Shown: positions 8,993 through 16,569, counted from the stretch's first letter. The stretch: DNA of 58,633 bases from an uncultured Muribaculaceae bacterium (GCA_910577585.1 CAJTNN010000007.1:40377-99009); one strand, 5' to 3'. The notes: generated from the sequence alone by a model not told the origin. Translations and numbers: made by a program.

Positions 8993-10069
8993 TTAATCAA
9001 AGTTAGCATCTTTAAACACCACCTTCCAGGAGTTGATGATTACCTGGCTGCTCACCCAGTGGTGGTTGGCGTCGAGGAAGAAGGTCAGCGTGTAGCTGTC
9101 CTGACGGTCGAGGTATTCCTGGTCGGTCATCTTCTTGTTGTAGTTACCCTTCACGAGCAGAGCGTAGTCCGTCAGGGGTATTCGGGCCACCAGGTCGCCG
9201 TCGCCATTCTTGACTGTCAGAATCGACTGGCGGTCGGCCATCAGTCGGCTTGTGGTGAGGTCGGCGATAGCCACTCTCACATTGGTGATGGCGCGAGTGT
9301 CGCCGTGGTCTTTCAGGTCGGTGTCGATACCCGCCTGGCCGAAAGAGTTGCGCCAGGGGTGATAGGTGATCATCTCATCATCGAGCAGCGAGTTGTCGTG
9401 GTGCAGCAGACCATTGCTCTCCTCGATGGTGTAGGTGAAGTTCATCGGGTCGATATCGTCGCCCGAGAGTTGCTGCAGTATGATGCGCACGCGGTTGGTG
9501 TCCTTGGTCAGGTCGACGGTATAGGTGTAGGAGTCCATGTTGTGCTCCGAATCATCGGGCGAGTAGATCACCACATTATCGAGCTTGCCATGGTAGAGGT
9601 CGTAGAGGTCAGACGACGAATGATGGGTGCCATCGGTGTTGATTTCGCGCTCCATGCGGCAGTTGAGTTCATCGAGCGTAGAGACCCCCACCTGCAGGTC
9701 AGGGAGCACAAACGACGGGTCATCCTCACCCTCCGGCACCAGCCCGCACCAGGCCACCAGGTCGTATTCGCCCGGCGCCACACCCGAGAGCGACATAGAG
9801 TTGTTGTTGCTCCAGAGCGTTTCGGCCGACTCCTTTCGGGTGAAAGCTAAGACGCCCGTTTCCGAGTCGAAACCATAGACCTCCACCGACGACACATTCC
9901 CTTCGAATGCATCCGTAAAGAGCATATTGCGCTCCCACCGGAAGCGGAGGTTATGATTCACCTCGCAAGGGGGCAAGTCTTCATGAAACATATTGCATGA
10001 AGCGAGTGGGGCAATCGTGGCCGCGATGGCCACGGAAGCTATTGAAGTCAGAAGGGAAGTCTTATGCAT
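8993..10069 (-). CDS. mfa2: FimB/Mfa2-family fimbrial anchor protein
   Basis: 358-residue lipoprotein with lipobox PLASC-N. The mature N-terminus has the signature of the FimB/Mfa2 family: DLPPCEVNHNLRFRWERN, then DAFEGNVSSVEVYGFD, then APGEYDLVAWCGL. Family members anchor the fimbrial rod in the outer membrane and limit its length. Second gene of the operon, 507 bp after the stalk gene. A terminator hairpin lies in that gap and I see no consensus promoter there, so its expression probably depends on partial read-through. The symbol is by family and position, not proven orthology. Confidence 0.88.
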   Translation of the reverse strand: MHKTSLLTSIASVAIAATIAPLASCNMFHEDLPPCEVNHNLRFRWERNMLFTDAFEGNVSSVEVYGFDSETGVLAFTRKESAETLWSNNNSMSLSGVAPGEYDLVAWCGLVPEGEDDPSFVLPDLQVGVSTLDELNCRMEREINTDGTHHSSSDLYDLYHGKLDNVVIYSPDDSEHNMDSYTYTVDLTKDTNRVRIILQQLSGDDIDPMNFTYTIEESNGLLHHDNSLLDDEMITYHPWRNSFGQAGIDTDLKDHGDTRAITNVRVAIADLTTSRLMADRQSILTVKNGDGDLVARIPLTDYALLVKGNYNKKMTDQEYLDRQDSYTLTFFLDANHHWVSSQVIINSWKVVFKDANFD

Positions 10070-10106
10070 TGCTGTAAGAAGATTTTGTCGTAACTTGATG
10101 GGGGAG

Positions 10107-10190
10107 GAGGGCCGGACTTCGGGCTTGCGCCCTCAGCGCGGTGAGGAGGGGGAGGAGGGAGGGCCGGGACTTCGGGCTTGCGCCCTCAGC
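10107..10190. repeat. GC-rich direct duplication between stalk and anchor genes
   Basis: A unit of about 31 nt (core GGACTTCGGGCTTGCGCCCT) occurs at 10107-10137 and again, with one inserted G, at 10158-10190. It lies in the untranslated region between mfa1 and mfa2. Each copy can itself fold (GGGC/GCCC). Confidence 0.7.
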
Positions 10191-10433
10191 ACAGTGCTGA
10201 GGCGGAGGGGAAGAGGCTCCGGGGGTATATTTGGGGCTCCGGACCGGGCCGGAGATTGGACTTTCGATTGAGGGGGGCTTTTGTGGCCCTTGATTTCTAT
10301 TTGAAGAGGAGGAATAGCCTTTTGCGGCTCTTATGGAGGAGCGGCATAGCGGCTTTTTTTGATTAGGAGAGGGGGCAGCGCCGTGGCGCCGCAGTTGATA
10401 GAGATTAGCGAAGAGAGGGAAGCATTTTTCTGA

Positions 10434-10494
10434 GAAAAAAAGGAGGGAGTCCGGCCGAGGCATCGCGTCGATGCGAGACGCGGCCGGACTCCCG
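10434..10494 (-). terminator. terminator/attenuator between stalk and anchor genes
   Basis: On the minus strand a 13-bp stem (GGGAGTCCGGCCG with CGGCCGGACTCCC) encloses an inner CATCG/CGATG stem and is followed by CTCC and seven T. It lies about 85 nt past the stalk stop and 365 nt before the anchor gene. It should terminate most transcripts and so favour stalk over anchor and tip genes. Confidence 0.85.
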
Positions 10495-10576
10495 GGATCT
10501 TGCTATTTTGGGAAACTTGATTCAGACGCTGCGGAGTGCGCTAAGCGGCATTTGCAAGCGCCCGAATGGTTGTGAC

Positions 10577-12277
10577 TTACTTACCGAAGTCGAGGTTCAG
10601 GTTCTGCTCAACCCACTTCCAGCTGTTAGCCTTAACAGTAGCAGCTACGAAGAACTGGTCGTTATCCTCCCACTTCTCGGGGATGATGACCTTATCGGGA
10701 TCGAATACCGGAGTACCGAGACCCTTCAGGCTCTGAAGAGTGATAGAGTAGATGTGGTTACGTACGATACCCTCTTTGAAGCCCTCAGCGAGTAATTGGT
10801 CACCGATGTTGAGGAAGTAGTAGCACTTGCCCTCGTTCCAGTAGAAGTACTGGTTTACATCGCTCTTGAGGTAGTTGTTAATAGCTGTGATAGATGATTC
10901 AGCACCGTCAGCGCTTACAATCTTGACATTCTCGCCATAAGTCTCTTTCAGTTTCTCTTCATCAATTACAGAGTAAGTCTTGTAAGACTTGTTACCCTCC
11001 TGGTTAGACATCTTGAAGCAGTTAGCAGCGATAGTCTCTTTTGCAGTCTCCTGGCTGTTGTCGCCGGTAGAGGTAGTGTTGGTTACGCGGAAGCCACGGT
11101 TAGCAACGTTCTGGGCAATCTGGTTCTGGAAGTTAGCGTAAGAGTAGTACTGACCTGCATACTTCACGATGTTGGCGGGAACTTCCTTGCCTGTAGCATC
11201 TGTTGTCATCAGAGTTGCGGCAATCAAGAAAGATGTCTTGTAGGCAGAAGTGTTCTCCTGAGTGTAGAAGAAGCCTGATGTAGAAGTGCCTTTGTTAGCG
11301 TGGTCTTTCCAGCTGAGGTTCTTGAAGAAAGAGTCTTCAGCATCTGTGGGAGCAGCCTGTGCGGCAGCCGGCATAAGCGCCCAGTAGCTACGACGGTTAG
11401 CGAAGTCGTAGAAACCATTGCCCCAGCTGTTGTCGATATTCTTTACGAGGTAAGACTCAGAAGCCTTGTTAGCGAGGTAGTAGCCGTCGATGCGGGGAGT
11501 GAGAGTACCCTCAGTACCGCTTGCGGTGCCATCCTGCAGAGTTACGTCAGTGCCGGAAATATTGAATCCGTCAGCATCATCTGCATAAACGACTTTTGCA
11601 GTCACACGGTCAACGAATACCTCAACCGGAGACTCGAATGCGCCCTCGTAGGTAGTAGAGATATTACCCGAGATAGGCACAGCAGTTACGATCTGATTTT
11701 CGAGATTCTTGTAAGCCGAGTTCGACATTACGAGAGGTTTCGGGTCATCGCTGTTGTCAGCCTTCATCTCAGCCTCGTAGTTGGCTACGATAGCAGTTAC
11801 CTCTGAGAGTGATTTGTTTTTCAGAGCTTCTGACTGAGCCTCAGTGATATTGAGCACAACGAGAAGCTTGTCGGCTGTTACGGCAGGAACGCCGGTTGCG
11901 GGTGCACCCTCAGTTTCAGGCTCTGAACCTACAACGAGCACTGCATTCCATACATGTGAGAGGTGGGGAGTGTCAGAAGGTCCGGGCTGATTGAGATTGT
12001 TGTCGTCAAGAGCCTTTGACTGCATGCTGAGCTGCTCGCCATCTTTGTCGAAAAGAAGGAAATAAGCTGAAGAAACAGCGCTTTCAGCCTCAGTACCCTG
12101 CTCGAAGCCGTCGACTGCGGCACGAGTGCCGGTGGGTGCAACTACGTTAACGGCGAGGTAACCGCCGGGGACGAGGTTTTCGGAAGAGTTGCCGGGCTGT
12201 ACGTTGGGCTCTTCGCTGGAGCAGGCGCCGAGCGCAAGAGTTGCGGCAAGGGCTGCAAAGCCATAAATCTTTTTCAT
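10577..12277 (-). CDS. mfa1: Mfa1-family major fimbrial (stalk) subunit
   Basis: 566-residue lipoprotein, first gene of the operon. Signal peptide with lipobox LALGAC-S, then TGTRAAVDG, the conserved Arg-Ala maturation site cut by a trypsin-like protease before donor-strand assembly in type V pili. The N-terminal domain begins GGYLAVNVVAP. The C-terminal end (VKANSWKWVEQNLNL) matches the final strand region of Mfa1 proteins. Its length agrees with Mfa1 (about 560 residues). A leader of about 325 nt separates the gene from a likely invertible promoter segment. Codon use is adapted and Ala/Thr-rich, consistent with high expression. Confidence 0.92.
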   Translation of the reverse strand: MKKIYGFAALAATLALGACSSEEPNVQPGNSSENLVPGGYLAVNVVAPTGTRAAVDGFEQGTEAESAVSSAYFLLFDKDGEQLSMQSKALDDNNLNQPGPSDTPHLSHVWNAVLVVGSEPETEGAPATGVPAVTADKLLVVLNITEAQSEALKNKSLSEVTAIVANYEAEMKADNSDDPKPLVMSNSAYKNLENQIVTAVPISGNISTTYEGAFESPVEVFVDRVTAKVVYADDADGFNISGTDVTLQDGTASGTEGTLTPRIDGYYLANKASESYLVKNIDNSWGNGFYDFANRRSYWALMPAAAQAAPTDAEDSFFKNLSWKDHANKGTSTSGFFYTQENTSAYKTSFLIAATLMTTDATGKEVPANIVKYAGQYYSYANFQNQIAQNVANRGFRVTNTTSTGDNSQETAKETIAANCFKMSNQEGNKSYKTYSVIDEEKLKETYGENVKIVSADGAESSITAINNYLKSDVNQYFYWNEGKCYYFLNIGDQLLAEGFKEGIVRNHIYSITLQSLKGLGTPVFDPDKVIIPEKWEDNDQFFVAATVKANSWKWVEQNLNLDFGK

Positions 12278-12601
12278 GTCTGAAAAAATTAGGTTAATGT
12301 ATTAATTGTTTGTTGGTGTTCTTGAAAAAGCCGGAGGTGTCGACGCGCCTGTTGTCGGGTGGGGTGGCGACTGCGTGTGTGTCAGCCGTAAGCCCCGTGG
12401 GGTGCAAGGTCAGTTTTTGTCAAACAAAAGCCTTAGTAACCGGACGTGTGCGTTAAACCTCTTAAGTCTCTGGTATTGTCAGTCAGTAAAGATGTGGGGT
12501 TGCGCGAACCCCTATTCTTTGATTCACTACTCCCGCCGATTGAGAATGCACGTTCCGATGCCAATTCCTCCAGCTTTTCATGGTGATTCTCAGCCTCGTC
12601 G
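12278..12601 (-). promoter_or_regulatory. untranslated leader of the fimbrial operon
   Basis: Between the stalk start codon and the left inversion site. No reading frame here looks real and no TAnnTTTG box faces the operon. It would form the 5' leader when the invertible promoter is in the ON orientation. Confidence 0.6.
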
Positions 12602-12628
12602 TCACACTCTCTTATCAAGAGAGTGTGA
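12602..12628. repeat. left inversion site (inverted repeat)
   Basis: A near-perfect palindrome: 12-bp arms around an asymmetric ATC centre (core ACTCTCTT-ATC-AAGAGAGT). The 21 nt at 12604-12624 recur in inverse orientation at 12885-12905. The asymmetric centre (ATC here, GAT there) sets the orientation, as expected for a site-specific recombination target. Confidence 0.8.
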
Positions 12629-12839
12629 AATGAATGTAATGTTTTGAAGTGGAATGATAGCGTAATCGAGAATGCAGATGGCAAGATATAGTGGTCGAAT
12701 CTTACGCTATCGTAGGAAGATAGACTAAACTGGCTTAAAATTACGTGATTTTAAGGTTTTCGAAGTGATAACGGCTATACCGGACACGCATATGTTTATG
12801 CGGCAAATGTTATTAAACAGATTTTTTTATGTTAAAATG

Positions 12840-12871
12840 TTTGCACATTCTTTGCAGAATTACTATCTTTG
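12840..12871 (+). promoter_or_regulatory. promoter inside the invertible segment
   Basis: TTTGC (12840-12844), a 19-nt spacer and TATCTTTG (12864-12871): the same spacing as the rplS and rRNA promoters. It points towards 12885 and the terminator at 12919-12974, not towards any gene. Confidence 0.85.
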
Positions 12872-12884
12872 CCACCGATTTAAG

Positions 12885-12905
12885 ACTCTCTTGATAAGAG
12901 AGTGT
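12885..12905. repeat. right inversion site (inverted repeat)
   Basis: Reverse complement of 12604-12624 with no mismatch over 21 nt. It begins 14 nt after the -7 box of the internal promoter. Confidence 0.8.
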
Positions 12906-12918
12906 CACCATAGAGTGC

Positions 12919-12974
12919 AAAAAGCATCCCTTCCGAAGCCGCCGACAAGTTAGCTTCAGAAGGGATGCTTTTTT
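12919..12974. terminator. strong bidirectional terminator beside the phase switch
   Basis: A 15-bp stem (AAAAAGCATCCCTTC with GAAGGGATGCTTTTT) with an inner GAAGC/GCTTC pairing and T runs on both strands. It lies 14 bp outside the right inversion site, so transcripts from the promoter in the OFF orientation would end after about 90 nt. Confidence 0.88.
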
Positions 12975-13085
12975 AGCAGTTGCCCATCGGCGCAGCCCCC
13001 TGGGAGGAGGGGCGCCGTCGCCCCGACCTTTCGGCAAGGATATCCGCAATGGCGAACAATAGCCTTATTCCCAGCGATTTATCGA

Positions 13086-13108
13086 GCCGTGGGTTGCAAA
13101 CCCACGGC
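13086..13108. repeat. REP-like palindrome, copy 1
   Basis: Perfect 10-bp arms GCCGTGGGTT / AACCCACGGC around GCA, followed by GACT. Related copies are at 15753-15787, 16514-16550 and 27862-27883. Confidence 0.7.
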
Positions 13109-13117
13109 GACTGGCTT

Positions 13118-13375
13118 ACGGGAGCACGTTTTTTTACGGGAGTACGTTTTTTTACGGGAGCACGTTTTTTTTACGGGAGCACGTTTTTTTACGGGAGTAC
13201 GTTTTTCACGGGAGTACGTTTTTTACGGGAGTACGTTTTTTACGGGAGTACGTTTTTTACGGGAGTACGTTTTTTTACGGGAGCACGTTTTTTTTTACGG
13301 GAGTACGTTTTTTACGGGAGTACGTTTTTTACGGGAGTACGTGGTGACGGGAGAACGTTTTTTTACGGGAGTACG
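13118..13375. repeat. tandem array 1 (TACGGGAGTACG units)
   Basis: About 16 tandem copies of a 16-19 nt unit (TTTTTTACGGGAGTACG, with S/T/C variation at one site and variable T-run length). The same core, inverted, makes up array 2 directly downstream. Confidence 0.9.
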
Positions 13376-13394
13376 GTGGTGAGGAAGCTCGGCT

Positions 13395-13660
13395 TTTACC
13401 TTTCCCCGTAGACTCCCCGTTTCCCCGTAGACTCCCCGTTCTCCCGTAGACTCCCCGTTCTCCCGTAAGAATCCCGTTCTCCCGTAAGAATCCCGTTCTC
13501 CCGTAATCATCTCCCGTTCTCCCGTAGAACCCGTTCTCCCGTAAGAATCCCCGTTCTCCCGTAAGAATCCCCGTTCTCCCGTAAGAATCCCCGTTCTCCC
13601 GTAGAATCCCGTTCTCCCGTAAGAATCTCCGTTCTTCCGTAGGATCCCCGTTCTCCCGTA
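13395..13660. repeat. tandem array 2 (inverted TACGGGAG units)
   Basis: About 13 copies of a roughly 19-20 nt unit (CCCCGTTCTCCCGTAAGAAT). Its CTCCCGTA core is the reverse complement of the core in array 1, so the two arrays are opposed. It ends 6 bp before the porQ stop codon and would form the 3' untranslated end of the porQ message. Confidence 0.9.
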
Positions 13661-13665
13661 GAATT

Positions 13666-14694
13666 TTAGTTCATGAGTTCCCAGATGTTGCAGTTGAGGT
13701 TCAGCATCAGGGTGGAGGCGCTTTTGTGGGGCATCGCGTAGGCTACGCCTACTCCGAAGCCGCGCACGTTGAGTCCGCCGCCAATCGAGAATCCGCTGAA
13801 GAAGTTGCGCTGGTAGGATGACATGTCGGTGGCCTGCTTATAGTTGTAGCCTAAGGCCAGATAGAACTTCTCGGAGGGCTGGAACTGCAGACCGAAGGTG
13901 AGATGGCGGAAGAAATTGGAGAAGAAGGATGACTTGAGCACCTGCTCATCGCCCGTGGCATCCTTGGGATGGGAATAATATGGCAGATTCCAGCGGGTCA
14001 GGTTGCGGGCAGTGATAGCTAAAGAGAATGGCGAGTGACCGAGCCCCTGCATATAGCCGATCTGCACGTCAAATGGCAGACGGTTGTAGGCCTGGTCGAA
14101 GCGTTTCACCTGACCGCCGGCATTCTTCAGCACCATCGAAAGCGAGAGGTCATGCTCCTCATCATAGTAATTCACGCCCAGGTCGACCGAGATGGCAAAT
14201 GCCGAGTACACGCTGTAGTGGCTATAGATGAGGTTGAGGTTGACGCCGCCGCGCCAGCGGTCGGTGATGTCGTGAGAGTAGCTCCCCTCGAAGACGATGT
14301 CTGTAGGGGAGAACTTACCTCCTGCCACACCCGAGGGGTCAAACTCTGTCAGGCTACCATAGTTGAGGTAGCGGATGCCGGCTGCCCAGGCGCTGTTGTC
14401 GCCGGCAGCCATTCCGAATCGCACACCCGCGAAATTACCCGACGCCATATAATGCATATACCCAAGAGCCACCTGCTGCTCGATTTCCGGACCGAGAAGG
14501 GCCGGATTCTGGTCGGCCAGCGACACATCGTCGCTGATGACCGCTATGCCCGAGCCACCCAAAGCGTAGGCATGCGCCGAAGTGGGGATATTCAGGAAGT
14601 CATAGCTCGAGCTTCCGGTCTCGGCCGAGAGCGGAAGAGCGCATATGGCCGACATCAGGGCAACAGCTGAGAATATTGCTTTTCGGGATTGCAT
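13666..14694 (-). CDS. porQ: type IX secretion system protein PorQ
   Basis: 342-residue outer-membrane beta-barrel protein with an N-terminal signal peptide (cut near LPLSA-ETG). The start SYDFLNIPTSAHAYALGGSGIAVISDDVSLADQNPALL is the FadL-like signature of PorQ/PorV proteins, and the overall length and the IGGGLNVRGFGVGVAYA ending fit PorQ rather than the longer PorV. In type IX secretion PorQ works with PorZ near the attachment complex that links secreted proteins to A-LPS. Single gene, read towards array 2. Two proteins in this window (the LRR protein and the M6 protease) look like possible cargo. Confidence 0.88.
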   Translation of the reverse strand: MQSRKAIFSAVALMSAICALPLSAETGSSSYDFLNIPTSAHAYALGGSGIAVISDDVSLADQNPALLGPEIEQQVALGYMHYMASGNFAGVRFGMAAGDNSAWAAGIRYLNYGSLTEFDPSGVAGGKFSPTDIVFEGSYSHDITDRWRGGVNLNLIYSHYSVYSAFAISVDLGVNYYDEEHDLSLSMVLKNAGGQVKRFDQAYNRLPFDVQIGYMQGLGHSPFSLAITARNLTRWNLPYYSHPKDATGDEQVLKSSFFSNFFRHLTFGLQFQPSEKFYLALGYNYKQATDMSSYQRNFFSGFSIGGGLNVRGFGVGVAYAMPHKSASTLMLNLNCNIWELMN

Positions 14695-14913
14695 TCTGAA
14701 GAGTAAGAGTTAAAGTGTGCGGAGCGACTAAGGAAGAAGGTGCCCCTCAGATGTAAAAACGCAGAAAGCTGTGCACTATTGCCTGCGTTGTTCAAAAAGG
14801 GTGCCAGTTGCCCGGAGGCTGACTTGATGGATGGCCGGGTGGTTGAGGAGGAGGGGGGTGGTTGAAAAAGTATTAAATTTACTTAATTCGTTGGAAAAGT
14901 GGGGTGGATAACG

Positions 14914-14944
14914 TTGCGGGGTTGCTCAGGATTTTTTAATTTTG
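14914..14944 (+). promoter_or_regulatory. promoter of the TonB-domain gene
   Basis: TTGC (14914-14917), a 19-nt spacer and TAATTTTG (14937-14944), 62 nt before the chosen start codon. Confidence 0.85.
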
Positions 14945-15006
14945 CGTCAACTCACGATTCCCGTCGCGCCCTGCGTGGCGCGACGACTATAAACACCTTA
15001 ACGGGC

Positions 15007-15477
15007 ATGGAACTCAGACCAACTACCCCCCGGCAATGGCGCCACTTTTTGGCCCTCCTATCAGCCGGGATAATCATAATTTCATTTTCCGGGCGACTTC
15101 AGGCGCAGACCTGCCGTGTATCCTGCGGCGTCAACTCACAGGGCCAGAAATCCTTCATGGAGGTTTATGAGTATGATTTTGTGCAGGAGAAACCGAGTTT
15201 TCCGGGTGGCGACAGCCGGCTGCTGGAGTTTATCAACTCCACGCGGCGCTATCCGAAAGAGGCCTACAAGGCGCGGGTGCAGGGGCGCGTGACCTGCTCA
15301 TTTGTGGTAAACACCGACGGCAGCATATCGCATGTGCGCGTGCTCAAAGGTGTGGAAGAGAGTCTCAACAACGAGGCAGTCAGGATATTCAGCGCCATGC
15401 CCAGCTGGCATCCCGGGCGCAACGACAATCAGGCAGTGCCTGTGCGCGTGATATGGAGTATCCCTTTCCGGCGTTAG
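15007..15477 (+). CDS. periplasmic TonB C-terminal-domain protein
   Basis: 156-residue protein with an N-terminal hydrophobic segment (FLALLSAGIIIISFSG) that could be a signal peptide or anchor, followed by a TonB C-terminal domain: FPGGDSRLLEFINSTRRYPKEA, then VQGRVTCSFVVNTDGSISHV, then a PSWHPGR.N...VPVRV end. This domain contacts TonB boxes of outer-membrane receptors or serves in regulatory or stress proteins. The usual proline-rich periplasmic linker of full TonB is missing, so its role as an energy transducer is uncertain. The ATG at 15007 is chosen because the promoter overlaps the longer upstream frame. Confidence 0.8.
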   Translation: MELRPTTPRQWRHFLALLSAGIIIISFSGRLQAQTCRVSCGVNSQGQKSFMEVYEYDFVQEKPSFPGGDSRLLEFINSTRRYPKEAYKARVQGRVTCSFVVNTDGSISHVRVLKGVEESLNNEAVRIFSAMPSWHPGRNDNQAVPVRVIWSIPFRR

Positions 15478-15485
15478 CAGTTACT

Positions 15486-15540
15486 TTAGTTAGTAGTGAG
15501 TAGTTAGTAGTTAGTAATTAGTAGTGAGGAGTTGGGGGTA
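15486..15540. repeat. AGTTAGTAGTGAGTAG-type simple repeat
   Basis: Irregular repeats of TTAGTAGT and GTGAGTAG just after a stop codon. A sequence of the same type in the opposite orientation (CTCACTACTCACTAC) lies at 46081-46138. I see no gene in 15541-15752; a 68-codon frame there has no recognisable features. Confidence 0.65.
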
Positions 15541-15752
15541 ATAGTGGCGCGCCACCGGCCGCCGGTATACAGCGGGAGATGGCGCGCAGGCTGGGGGATA
15601 ATAAAGGTGTCTATGTGTCTTTCGGTTGTCCAGTCGACCTGCATGACGAGGCTTCGCGCCTCGGGAGGTTATTGACTGAGATTCTTCGACTTTCTGTAAT
15701 TATAACGCCCGGAATGCCCGGAAAGTTTTATCGCCTTGATTGTGATGTTATG

Positions 15753-15787
15753 CTAAGCCGGGGGTTGCAAACCCCGCCGACTTAAGC
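15753..15787. repeat. REP-like palindrome, copy 2
   Basis: CTAAGCCGGGGGTT, GCA, then AACCCCGCCGACTTAAG. Its outer CTTAAG/CTAAG ends and inner GGGGTT/AACCCC arms pair. Same orientation as copies 1 and 3. Confidence 0.7.
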
Positions 15788-15842
15788 GACTGCTGCGACA
15801 TCTGCAGGGACTGCATTGTGTTGAACAATTCATGCTATTGAA

Positions 15843-15873
15843 TTGTGTATATTATGTATATTTTATATCTTTG
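15843..15873 (+). promoter_or_regulatory. promoter of the toxin-antitoxin operon
   Basis: TTG (15843-15845), a 20-nt AT-rich spacer and TATCTTTG (15866-15873), 29 nt before the antitoxin start. The dyad-rich ATTGTGTATATTATGTATAT spacer could be an operator for the antitoxin. Confidence 0.75.
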
Positions 15874-15901
15874 TGGTGTAAAACCAAAATGAATATTGAT
15901 T

Positions 15902-16201
15902 ATGGCAACAGCAGTAAATATCAAGCGTAAGAATATAGACCTTCCTGTCGATACGTTGCAGAAGTTATCCATTATGGCAGTCTCACAGGGAAGGAGTCTG
16001 AAGAATTTCATCGAGACAATCCTTATAAATAAGGCGAACTCAATATCTGTGGAAGTTAGTGAAAATCCCTCTCCCTCAGGGGATTCGTGGTTTGATGACC
16101 CCGGAAATATGGCATCGGTACGCCGAGGCATTGAGGAGATGAAAGCAGGGAAAGGTCGTGCTTATACTATTGATGAGATTCGGACACTATTAGGGGTATG
16201 A
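15902..16201 (+). CDS. antitoxin of a YoeB-type toxin-antitoxin pair
   Basis: 99-residue protein. The N-terminal part (VNIKRKNIDLPVDTLQKLSIMAVSQGRSLKNFIETIL) has the strand-helix-helix look of a ribbon-helix-helix DNA-binding domain. The C-terminal part (SWFDDPGNMASVRRGIEEMKAGKGRAYTIDEI) is typical of the toxin-wrapping tails of antitoxins. Its stop codon overlaps the toxin start by 4 bp, so the two are translationally coupled. ATG 15902 follows an A-rich leader. AT-richer than its neighbours. Confidence 0.8.
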   Translation: MATAVNIKRKNIDLPVDTLQKLSIMAVSQGRSLKNFIETILINKANSISVEVSENPSPSGDSWFDDPGNMASVRRGIEEMKAGKGRAYTIDEIRTLLGV

Positions 16202-16476
16202 TTTACGAACTGATTTTGCAGCCCGAAGCTCAACGACATCTGGAAGAGTGGAAGAGATCAGGTCAAAAGAAAATTCTCAAAAAGATAGTGGATTTGTTTT
16301 CCGAACTACGAATCCACCCCACTACCGGCACCGGACAAGTTGAACAACTTAAAGGCAATTTGTCGGGCTTTTGGAGCCGGAGGATAGATAAGAGCTCCCG
16401 TATGATTTACACTATAGAGAATGAAAAGGTAATCGTTACGGTCGTTTCTCTAAAAGGGCATTATGGAGACAAGTGA
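16198..16476 (+). CDS. Txe/YoeB-family toxin (ribosome-dependent mRNA interferase)
   Basis: 92 residues, the usual YoeB length. It has the family features: an early LQPEAQRHLEEWKRS helix, IHPTTGTGQVEQLKGNLSGFWSRRID (the YoeB G.G.PE.LKG.LSG.WSRRI block), RMIYTIE, and a C-terminal VVSLKGHYGDK with the His-Tyr pair used in catalysis. YoeB-type toxins cleave mRNA at the ribosomal A site. The pair sits between two copies of the REP-like palindrome (15753 and 16514). Confidence 0.9.
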   Translation: MIYELILQPEAQRHLEEWKRSGQKKILKKIVDLFSELRIHPTTGTGQVEQLKGNLSGFWSRRIDKSSRMIYTIENEKVIVTVVSLKGHYGDK

Positions 16477-16513
16477 TAAAGTCAAGTAATCGTATTATTA
16501 TCATTTTCATTAT

Positions 16514-16550
16514 GCTAAGCCGGGGGTCGCCAACCCCCAGCGACTTAGCG
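16514..16550. repeat. REP-like palindrome, copy 3
   Basis: GCTAAGCCGGGGGT, CGCC, AACCCCCAGCGACTTAGC. Direct-repeat partner of copy 2 on the other side of the toxin-antitoxin pair. Confidence 0.7.
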
Positions 16551-16569
16551 GAAGGTTTATAACGTAAAA

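Larger units (their letters stand above)
12604..12905. other. candidate invertible promoter segment (phase switch)
   Basis: A 260-bp segment bounded by 21-bp perfect inverted repeats and holding one strong outward promoter (12840-12871). In the orientation given the promoter points right, away from the fimbrial operon (OFF). Recombination between the repeats would point it left, about 330 nt before the stalk start codon (ON). No TAnnTTTG box faces the operon in the present orientation. Invertible promoters of this design control surface structures in Bacteroidales; the application to this locus is inference. No recombinase gene is in the window. Confidence 0.8.

Noticed and set aside
9059..9850. 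263-codon open frame opposite mfa2
   Set aside because: Antisense shadow of a well-supported family member.
12602..12628. Left palindrome as a terminator for a leftward transcript
   Set aside because: No T run follows, and the sequence recurs in inverse orientation at 12885, which fits a recombination site better.
12306..12684. Short open frames in the fimbrial leader
   Set aside because: They run across the inversion site, have no family resemblance, and lie in both strands with equal quality.
13089..13411. Two overlapping open frames with REYVF/YGSTFF repeats
   Set aside because: They are translations of the tandem TACGGGAG array in several frames, without signal, start context or domain.
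13118..13660. CRISPR-like array
   Set aside because: Units are about 16-20 nt with no unique spacers, and no cas genes are in the window.
15579..15785. 68-codon open frame before the toxin-antitoxin pair
   Set aside because: Ends inside the REP-like palindrome, has no domain and no promoter; could be a gene remnant but nothing supports it.
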